10,589 nucleotides of DNA. Origin: JANSYP01 sp039184415. GTDB taxonomy: Bacteria; Pseudomonadota; Alphaproteobacteria; Rhodobacterales; Rhodobacteraceae. Location: assembly GCA_039184415.1 (NCBI GenBank), contig JBCDBB010000135.1, forward strand, positions 1-10,589, read 5' to 3'. The translations under genes were made by a program, and so were the position numbers. Every line of letters starts with the position of its first letter. Positions within the stretch are counted from its first letter, which is position 1. The notes beneath the pieces are model-generated. The model did not search any database, was not told where the DNA came from, and worked only from the letters and a program-made list of their open reading frames with translations. This document shows positions 6,192 to 10,589 of this stretch, one piece after another.

Positions 6192-7475
6192 ATGACGATG
6201 AAGACCCTCTTCGCGGGCGCCACAGCGCTCACCACGCTGTTTGCTGCCTCTGCGGTATCCGCCCAGGACACCGGCAATGTGATCTTCTTCCATCCCGACG
6301 GGACCGGCGTGAACCACTGGCTCGCCGCACGCATGCATACCGTCGGCCCGGATGGCGAGCTGAACTGGGACCGCCTGCCCGCCATCGGCGTCTATACCGG
6401 CCACATGGCCGACCGCGTCACCGGCACCAGCCACGGCGGCGCCACGGTCCATGCCTACGGCGTGAAGGTCCTGGCCGACAGCTACGGCATGAACGAAACC
6501 GCGCCCCTGACCGCGGCCTCGGGCGCCGACATGTCCATCGCCCAGGAGGCGCTCGCCGCCGGCAAGGCCGTGGCGCTGGTCCAGTCCGGCCATATCGCTG
6601 AGCCCGGCACCGGCGTTTTTGTCGCCTCCAACGAGTCCCGCTCCAACACCCATGAGATCTCCGCCGACGTGATCAACTCCGGCGCCCAGGTGATCATGGC
6701 CGGCGGCGAACGCTTCCTGCTGCCCGAAGGCACCCAGGGCCGCCATGGTCCGGGCCAGCGCGAGGATGGCGTGAACCTGATCGAGCGCGCCCAGGAGCTC
6801 GGCTACACCGTGGTCTATGACCGCGACGAGCTGATGGCGCTCGACCCCGCCGAAACCGACATGGTGCTCGGCGTCTTCGCCCATAACCACAGCTTCAACG
6901 ATCAGGAGCGCGAGCGGAACATCATCGAGGGCAAGCCCACCTACAAAGAGGGCGCGCCCACGATCGGCGAGATGGCCCAGGTCGCGCTCGCCATCGTCAG
7001 CCGCGACGAGGACGGCTTCTTTGCCGTGATCGAAGAGGAAGGCACCGACAATATCGCCAACAACATGAACGCCGCCGGCACGCTGGAGGCGCTCTCGCGC
7101 GCCGATGCCGCGGTGGGCGATATCATGGACTTCATGGACGGTCGCGACGACACGCTCCTGATCATGGCCGCGGATTCCGATGCCGGCGGTCTGCAGGTTG
7201 TCACTCAGGAAGAGGGCGCCGTGGAGGCCACCACCCGCGGCGGTGGCATCCTGCACGGCCAGCAGGGCGCCTTCGGCGATGCCTTCGTCACCGCGCCCGA
7301 CGCCAACGGCAACAGCCACCATTTCGGCATCGCCTGGGTCGGCTACAATGACGTGGCCGGCGGCATCCTCGTGCGCGGCGCGGGCTTTAACAGCGAGCTG
7401 ATCGAACCGCTGATGGACTCCACCGACGTCTATTCGGTCATGCACCGGACGCTCTTCGGCCAGCTCGGCCAGTAG
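6192..7475 (+). CDS. Secreted divergent alkaline-phosphatase-superfamily protein
   Basis: The product is 427 residues with a Sec signal peptide (Lys4, hydrophobic 5-20, cleavage probably after AVSA, residue 24). The fold is recognisable from NVIFFHPDGTGVNHWLAAR (29-47; Asp36 at the PhoA Asp51 position), the nucleophile block VTGTSHGGATVHAYGVK (76-92; Ser80 likely the nucleophile), ALSRADAAVGDIMDFM (300-315) and LLIMAADSDAGGL (322-334). Several standard metal ligands differ. The block PhoA-type enzymes write E-x4-D-x3-H reads here from Glu282 with Asn287 and Asn291, and the usual ADHETGG reads ADSDAGG, so His is Ser329. HHFG (376-379) may keep the last His. It may be a phosphatase or phosphodiesterase with altered metal use, or an inactive relative. 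The start at 6192 (rather than Met3) is set by GGGAG eight bases upstream. Confidence 0.8.
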   Translation: MTMKTLFAGATALTTLFAASAVSAQDTGNVIFFHPDGTGVNHWLAARMHTVGPDGELNWDRLPAIGVYTGHMADRVTGTSHGGATVHAYGVKVLADSYGMNETAPLTAASGADMSIAQEALAAGKAVALVQSGHIAEPGTGVFVASNESRSNTHEISADVINSGAQVIMAGGERFLLPEGTQGRHGPGQREDGVNLIERAQELGYTVVYDRDELMALDPAETDMVLGVFAHNHSFNDQERERNIIEGKPTYKEGAPTIGEMAQVALAIVSRDEDGFFAVIEEEGTDNIANNMNAAGTLEALSRADAAVGDIMDFMDGRDDTLLIMAADSDAGGLQVVTQEEGAVEATTRGGGILHGQQGAFGDAFVTAPDANGNSHHFGIAWVGYNDVAGGILVRGAGFNSELIEPLMDSTDVYSVMHRTLFGQLGQ

Positions 7476-7496
7476 GACCCGGCACACTCCAGGACC

Positions 7497-7529
7497 CAGG
7501 GGGCGCGGCACGGCTGCGCCCCTGTTTTT
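7497..7529 (+). terminator. Strong intrinsic terminator after the phosphatase-like gene
   Basis: A GC-rich stem is formed by CAGGGGGCGC (7497-7506) and GCGCCCCTG (7516-7524), with one bulged G and a 9-base loop, directly followed by TTTTT (7525-7529). It begins 22 bases after the stop codon at 7475, so the phosphatase-like gene is probably a single-gene transcript. Confidence 0.85.
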
Positions 7530-7546
7530 CGCCGCGCAGCCCGGCC

Positions 7547-7575
7547 TTCCCCCTGCACCGCACCCCGCCTATACA
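7547..7575 (+). promoter_or_regulatory. Possible promoter of the SnoaL-like gene
   Basis: TATACA (7570-7575) matches the -10 consensus in five of six positions and lies 31 bases before the ATG at 7607. The corresponding -35 position (7547-7552, TTCCCC) is poor. The strong terminator just upstream means the gene needs its own promoter, which supports this site. Confidence 0.35.
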
Positions 7576-7606
7576 GCCGCAAAATCGAAACAGAGCAGGC
7601 CGGGCA

Positions 7607-7999
7607 ATGCAGACCTCACATCCCAATATCGACATCCTCCAACAGGTCGACATCACCGATCTCGACAGCTGCGCACATCTCTTCGCAGAGGGTGTGACCT
7701 TTCATTTCTTCAATCCCGAACTGCCCGAGCTCGCCGGCGACCACACCGGGGTCGACGGGATGAAGACCTTCTTCGCCCGCCTGGCCGAAGAGAGCGCCGG
7801 TACCTTCCGGGTGGCGGTGCGCAACGCCTGGGCGGTGGGCGATGAGCTGGTCGTCGTGCAAACCTGCAATTCGCTGACCGAGGGGGGTGCGCCGATCGAA
7901 TTCGACGTGGTGCTGGTCTGGCGGTTTGTCGCGGGCAAGATCACCGAGATCTGGGACATTCCGGCGGTCCACACCATCCGCCCCGCATCCGCGGCCTAG
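7607..7999 (+). CDS. SnoaL-like / NTF2-fold small protein
   Basis: This is a 130-residue cytoplasmic protein with no signal peptide. The order of elements fits the SnoaL/NTF2-like cone-shaped alpha+beta fold: an N-terminal helix (ITDLDSCAHLFAEGVTFHFF, 16-35), the GDHTGVDGMKTFFARLAEES helix (44-63), then beta strands TFRVAVRNAWAVGDELVVVQ (66-85) and EFDVVLVWRFVAGKITEIWD (98-117), closing with IPAVHTI. The second strand pair FVAGKITEIWD is the most typical family signature. Such proteins act as small isomerases, cyclases or binding proteins, and the substrate cannot be predicted from sequence alone. The ribosome binding site is weak (GAGCAGG). It is convergent with the CAP-domain gene and appears monocistronic. 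Confidence 0.85.
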   Translation: MQTSHPNIDILQQVDITDLDSCAHLFAEGVTFHFFNPELPELAGDHTGVDGMKTFFARLAEESAGTFRVAVRNAWAVGDELVVVQTCNSLTEGGAPIEFDVVLVWRFVAGKITEIWDIPAVHTIRPASAA

Positions 8000-8034
8000 A
8001 CCGCCACCGGCCGGAACGCACTCTGGCGCAGGAC

Positions 8035-8050
8035 CGCGCCCCGGGGCGCG
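8035..8050. repeat. Perfect 16-bp palindrome
   Basis: CGCGCCCC followed immediately by its reverse complement GGGGCGCG, 36 bases after the SnoaL-like stop. There is no loop and no T tract, so it is a poor intrinsic terminator, though it could act as a pause or transcript-end stabiliser, or as a protein-binding site. Confidence 0.5.
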
Positions 8051-8210
8051 CAGCACGCCGCGCTGTCCTTTCTGCCTTGCGCCACCCGCGAACAAAGACC
8101 CGGTGGGCGGGGACCGTCACCCTGTTGGTCCGGAGGTCTGGGACTGTCGCGTGCCATGGCATGGACGCCTGACCGTTTGGACGCCCCAATGCCCCGTTTG
8201 CCTGGACAAT

Positions 8211-8231
8211 GGCGCGCCGCGTGAGCGCGCC
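8211..8231 (-). terminator. Hairpin just after the CAP-domain gene, no T tract
   Basis: GGCGCGC (8211-8217) and GCGCGCC (8225-8231) are perfect inverted repeats with a 7-base loop, beginning 20 bases past the CAP gene stop on the minus strand. The following bases (ATTGTCC) are not a T run, so it may be a non-canonical or Rho-assisted end. Confidence 0.35.
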
Positions 8232-8251
8232 ACCGTCGCACAGGCCCCTTT

Positions 8252-9130
8252 TCAGACGAGATCCAAACCGCAGATCATGTCGCCGAAGCCCTCAAGGAGC
8301 GTGCGCGCCAGCAGATCGAACTCTGCCGGGTCATTGGTCCTGACCGTTTCACCATTCACCGTGATCGAGCCTTCGAAACCGGTGGGCGTCTCCGCATCCA
8401 TGGCGTCAGGCGCCGCCGGCACCCGGAAGTCGAAGACATCCTCAAAGAAGCTGCCGAAGTCAAAGGAGGCAGGCGTGGGCGGATCGGACGGGTCCGGGCG
8501 CGTTGGCGGTGTGGTCTCCGGCGGCTCGGCCGGCGGTGTCGGATCGACCGGCGGATCCAGGTCCGCGACTGGCCTGACGGGGTCTGCGGGCGGCATCACC
8601 GGCGGTTCCGGATCGGCGGGCGGATCCAGGTCCGCCACCGGCACGTCAGGCTCTTCGGGCGGCGCAGCCGGCGCTGTCGGTCCATTCTCGGCGGCCGACG
8701 TTCCGAAATTCTGGGTGATCATCACCGCCTCGAAGCCGCGGAAATCGCCCTCCTCGATCCCGATGCCGATATCTTCCAGCTCTGGGTTGAGGATGTTGGC
8801 CCGATGCCCCGGGCTCGCCATGAGCGCATCATGGATATCGCGCACATCGTCCTCGATCCCCGGCGCGCCGCGCTCGCTCTGCCAGCCAATATTTTCCGCG
8901 GTGCGCCAGCTCCCGTCCAGCTCATAGTTCGCCGCCTCGATCCGGTCGCGGTGGCTGCTGCCGTTCTCGCCCTGGTGGGAGAATGTGCCGCTGTCGAGCA
9001 TCCAATCGCTGTGATCCTCGCTGGCCGCGTTGAGCCTGTTGTTGATCTCCAGCGGGTCGAGCCCCCGCGATGTGCGTTCCTCGTTGATGAGCTCCAGCAT
9101 CAGGAGCTCGGTCTGGCTCGCTTGTGACAT
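8252..9130 (-). CDS. CAP-domain (SCP/PR-1-like) protein with Pro/Asp-rich repeat linker
   Basis: The product is 292 residues. Residues 5-145 are a CAP domain: helix LLMLELINEERTSRGLDPL (9-27), His40 in EDHSDWM, GTFSHQG (48-54), AENIGW (78-83, with Glu79) and SPGHRANILNPELEDIGIGI (106-125, with His109), ending VMITQNFG. The CAP-cavity His and Glu residues are therefore present. Residues 150-220 are an acidic Pro-rich linker with a 23-residue tandem duplication. Residues 222-292 form a separate acidic, aromatic tail (FDFGSFFEDVFDF, then GFEGSITVNGETV and a final amphipathic segment). There is no N-terminal signal peptide; an extracellular CAP protein would then need a C-terminal signal-type export (type I secretion), but no RTX nonapeptides are visible. 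The start at 9130 has GAGG about 9 bases upstream. The function is unknown. Confidence 0.88.
   Translation of the reverse strand: MSQASQTELLMLELINEERTSRGLDPLEINNRLNAASEDHSDWMLDSGTFSHQGENGSSHRDRIEAANYELDGSWRTAENIGWQSERGAPGIEDDVRDIHDALMASPGHRANILNPELEDIGIGIEEGDFRGFEAVMITQNFGTSAAENGPTAPAAPPEEPDVPVADLDPPADPEPPVMPPADPVRPVADLDPPVDPTPPAEPPETTPPTRPDPSDPPTPASFDFGSFFEDVFDFRVPAAPDAMDAETPTGFEGSITVNGETVRTNDPAEFDLLARTLLEGFGDMICGLDLV
8504..8641 (-). repeat. Two tandem 69-bp units coding a 23-residue Pro/Asp linker repeat
   Basis: Residues 164-186 and 187-209 of the CAP protein both begin PVADLDPP and continue DPxPPxxPP. At DNA level the 15-mer CGGATCCAGGTCCGC recurs at 8552-8566 and 8621-8635, exactly 69 bases apart. 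The rest of the units has diverged, so the duplication is not brand new. It lengthens a flexible spacer between the CAP domain and the C-terminal tail. Confidence 0.8.
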
Positions 9131-9152
9131 GGTCTGTGCCTCGTAATGTCTG

Positions 9153-9210
9153 GTCCGGCCCGACTGGCGTCAGGACAGCCCGATGGGTCCGGCCGGAGCG
9201 CAGTCCGGCC
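9153..9210. promoter_or_regulatory. Three GTCCGGCC direct repeats upstream of the CAP gene
   Basis: Exact copies of GTCCGGCC occur at 9153-9160, 9187-9194 and 9203-9210, all in the same orientation, starting 23 bases upstream of the CAP start codon. The spacings are 34 and 16 bases. GGCC palindromes are common in GC-rich DNA, so chance is possible, but the clustering in front of one gene suggests a regulator-binding array. Confidence 0.3.
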
Positions 9211-9280
9211 AGCTTGCACGCCCCAGAAATGGTGAGTGGGACAGTCGGCGGCAGGCCGTTTTCCAGTGGGCGCTGCCGAT

Positions 9281-9327
9281 GCCGGCACCCTAGGAACCGG
9301 GCCGCTGCCGGTTCAATCCGTGCCGGC
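9281..9327. repeat. Nested perfect inverted repeat (47 bp)
   Basis: Outer arms GCCGGCAC (9281-9288) and GTGCCGGC (9320-9327) are perfect. Inside them a second pair, GAACCGG (9294-9300) and CCGGTTC (9308-9314), is also perfect, with loop GCCGCTG. The two stems are separated by a symmetric 5+5 unpaired loop (CCTAG, AATCC). The hairpin would form on either RNA strand. No T tract follows on either strand, so it is not a standard terminator. Confidence 0.7.
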
Positions 9328-9488
9328 GAGGACCGCCCGGACCGGCAACAATTCGCGATTTTACACGGGACTGATCGGCAAGAATTGGCTGTCGGCGGGA
9401 ATGGGCCAAGGGCGTGGGGCCGCGGCAGCCCTACCCCGGACAGACCGGCCTCAGGCCTCGAAACCCGGCACAACCCCGCAGGCGCGGC

Positions 9489-9510
9489 GCCGGGCGGTAT
9501 CCCCCGCCCG
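9489..9510 (-). terminator. Hairpin downstream of the reductase gene, no T tract
   Basis: CCGGGCGG (9489-9496) and CCGCCCGG (9503-9510) are perfect 8-bp inverted repeats with a 6-base loop, starting 40 bases past the reductase stop codon on the minus strand. The downstream bases are GC-rich and not a T run, so termination would need Rho, or the stem only protects the transcript end. Confidence 0.4.
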
Positions 9511-9550
9511 GTCCGTCCGCCACGACCGCGCTATCCGCGCAGAACGCGCC

Positions 9551-10589
9551 TCAGCCGTTGGTCGGCGTGCTGAAGACGGTCACCTCGGGCAGGTCTCCGG
9601 CGAACTTCTCGACCTCGGCGAGGACCGTGTGGCCGCAATTGCCCTGTGCGAGCTTCGAGGTGCCCAGATCCGGCGAGAGCGTGTTGACGTCGCCATAGGC
9701 GCAGAGGCTGCCGACGGTCTCGGGATCGACCGGATCGAACCAGCCGCCCTCGTTCACCCGGATCACGCCCGGCATGATCGCATCGGTCAGCACGGCGCCG
9801 GCCAGCATCTGCCCGCGCCCGTTGAAGACCCGCACCACGTCACCGTCGGCGATCCCACGTGCACCGGCATCGTCGGGGTGGATCAGGCAGGGTTCGCGCC
9901 CGGCCACGGCGTAGGTCTCGCGGAGCGCCGTTCCGCAGAGCTGCGAATGCAACCTCGAGTTCGGATGGCTCGTTGCGACGTGGAGCGGGTATTCCGCGTC
10001 GGGCATCCCCAGCCGTTCCAGGGGCTCGATCCAGGTCGGATGCGGCGGGCAGTCGTCATAGCCCATCTTTTCGATGTTCACTGAATAGATCTCGATCAGA
10101 CCGGTGGGCGTGCCCAGCGGCTCCAGCAGCGGATCCTCGCGGAAATCGGCATAGCGGATATAGCTCCGCCCGGCCTCCGACACCGGGAACTCCAGAAAGC
10201 CCGCCTCCCAGAACCCGTCGAAACCGGGAACCGGAGTGCCAAGCGCCTGGGCCTGGTCTTCGGCGGAGCTGTAGAACTCCTCCAGCCACTCCATCTCCGA
10301 CTTGCCTTCGGTGAAGGCCTCCCTCGCGCCCATCCGGTCGGCCAGATCGGCGAAGATGTCCATGTCGTTGCGCGCCTCGTAGAGCGGCTCCACGACCTTC
10401 TTCATCGCCACGATCGCCTTCAGCGAATAATCGCCATACTGCTCCACATCGTTGCGCTCGTAGGAGGTCGTGGCCGGCAGCACGATGTCGGCATGGCGCG
10501 CCGTCGCCGTCCACTGGAAATCCTGCACCACGACGGTCTCGAACTTGCGCCAGGCCGCGACCATGCGGTTGCGGTCCTGATGGTGGGCC
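9551..10589 (-). CDS. torA: TMAO/DMSO reductase-like molybdoenzyme (TorA/DorA type), C-terminal part
   Basis: This is about 345 residues of the C-terminal end of a bis-MGD molybdopterin oxidoreductase of the TorA/DorA/BisC group; the usual full length is about 820-850, so the N-terminus (Tat signal, Mo-ligating Ser) lies outside the window. The frame stays open to the window edge, entering as HHQDRNRM, so the ATG at 10564 is internal. Signatures are ETVVVQDFQWTATARHADIV followed by LPATTSYERNDVEQYGDYS, HPTWIEPLERLG, the MGD-binding region HPNSRLHSQLCGTALRE and CLIHPDDAGARGIADGDVVRV, and the typical ending GTSKLAQGNCGHTVLAEVEK. Expected role: terminal reductase for TMAO, DMSO or other S/N-oxides in the periplasm. 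The partner cytochrome (TorC/DorC) and chaperone (TorD/DorD) are not in the window. TorA against DorA cannot be settled from this part alone. Confidence 0.92.
   Translation of the reverse strand, partial: AHHQDRNRMVAAWRKFETVVVQDFQWTATARHADIVLPATTSYERNDVEQYGDYSLKAIVAMKKVVEPLYEARNDMDIFADLADRMGAREAFTEGKSEMEWLEEFYSSAEDQAQALGTPVPGFDGFWEAGFLEFPVSEAGRSYIRYADFREDPLLEPLGTPTGLIEIYSVNIEKMGYDDCPPHPTWIEPLERLGMPDAEYPLHVATSHPNSRLHSQLCGTALRETYAVAGREPCLIHPDDAGARGIADGDVVRVFNGRGQMLAGAVLTDAIMPGVIRVNEGGWFDPVDPETVGSLCAYGDVNTLSPDLGTSKLAQGNCGHTVLAEVEKFAGDLPEVTVFSTPTNG

Larger units (their letters stand above)
8000..8251. other. Convergent intergenic region with several palindromes
   Basis: No convincing gene lies between the SnoaL-like and CAP-domain genes; the short frames here show no family resemblance. 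The region holds a perfect 16-bp palindrome (8035-8050), a TGCCATGGCA palindrome (8152-8161), two CCGTTTG direct repeats 21 bases apart (8173-8179, 8194-8200), two GGACGCC repeats (8163-8169, 8179-8185) and a hairpin at 8211-8231. Part of this is expected of transcript ends. Confidence 0.5.
9131..9550. other. Intergenic region upstream of the CAP gene and downstream of the reductase gene
   Basis: Both flanking genes run on the minus strand, so this 420-base stretch carries the reductase transcript end and the CAP-gene promoter. It contains a triplicated GTCCGGCC octamer (9153-9210), a nested inverted repeat (9281-9327), an AT-richer island at about 9349-9392 with a minus-strand TAAAAT (-10-like, 9363-9358) but no good -35, and a hairpin at 9489-9510. 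I see no credible coding frame. A shadow frame on the plus strand crosses it but has no family features. Confidence 0.5.

Noticed and set aside
6084..7511. 475-codon minus-strand open frame over the phosphatase-like gene
   Set aside because: Gly/His/Val-rich shadow of a GC-rich gene. The plus frame has signal peptide, ribosome binding site, superfamily motifs and terminator.
7996..8241. 81-codon minus-strand frame between the SnoaL-like and CAP genes
   Set aside because: Arg/Cys/Pro-rich with no ribosome binding site or family resemblance; it overlaps palindromes expected at transcript ends.
9236..10084. 282-codon plus-strand frame across the intergenic region and the reductase gene
   Set aside because: Antisense to the well-supported TorA/DorA-type reductase, with shadow-type composition.
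10562..10564. ATG at 10564 as the reductase start
   Set aside because: The frame stays open to the window edge and the upstream codons (HHQDRNR) match the family, so this Met is internal and the gene is truncated by the window.

Overview
The window is GC-rich (roughly two thirds G+C) with GC-rich third codon positions. It carries a DorA/TorA-type molybdoenzyme fragment and a NodT-type outer-membrane lipoprotein gene. Together these suggest an alphaproteobacterium, most likely of the Rhodobacteraceae/Roseobacter type. This is inferred from gene content and protein style, not from a marker gene. Nothing looks like a phage, transposase, integrase, CRISPR array, tRNA or rRNA.

Layout. (1) 1-1713, minus strand: an AraC-type regulator, then a 46-residue exported peptide, then the 5' part of an exported alpha/beta hydrolase cut by the window edge. 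A near-palindromic operator candidate lies in front of the peptide gene. (2) 1933-5083, plus strand: a three-gene envelope/efflux operon of DUF3302 membrane protein (YiaW/YibI type), HlyD/EmrA-like membrane fusion protein (YiaV/YibH type) and NodT-family outer-membrane lipoprotein. No inner-membrane pump gene is present. (3) 5080-5724, minus strand: an integral-membrane methyltransferase of the isoprenylcysteine carboxyl methyltransferase fold, whose stop codon overlaps that of the outer-membrane gene. (4) 5725-6191: a long intergenic region with an orphan terminator, a promoter with a weak Pho-box-like site, and a leader RNA able to pair a 9-bp arm with the ribosome binding site of the next gene. 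(5) 6192-7475, plus: a secreted, divergent alkaline-phosphatase-superfamily enzyme with a strong terminator. (6) 7607-7999, plus: a small SnoaL/NTF2-like protein. (7) 8252-9130, minus: a CAP-domain protein with a duplicated Pro/Asp linker and no signal peptide. (8) 9131-9550: an intergenic region with a nested inverted repeat and a triplicated octamer. (9) 9551-10589, minus: the C-terminal part of a TMAO/DMSO reductase-like molybdoenzyme, running off the window.

Most of the products act at or outside the inner membrane: two peptides or enzymes with signal sequences, an envelope-spanning channel, a membrane methyltransferase, a secreted phosphatase and a probable secreted CAP protein. The regions are separate transcription units and I see no single pathway joining them. 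The best-supported unusual points are the pump-less DUF3302-HlyD-NodT operon, the altered metal-ligand motifs of the phosphatase, its SD-pairing leader, and the nested inverted repeat at 9281-9327.
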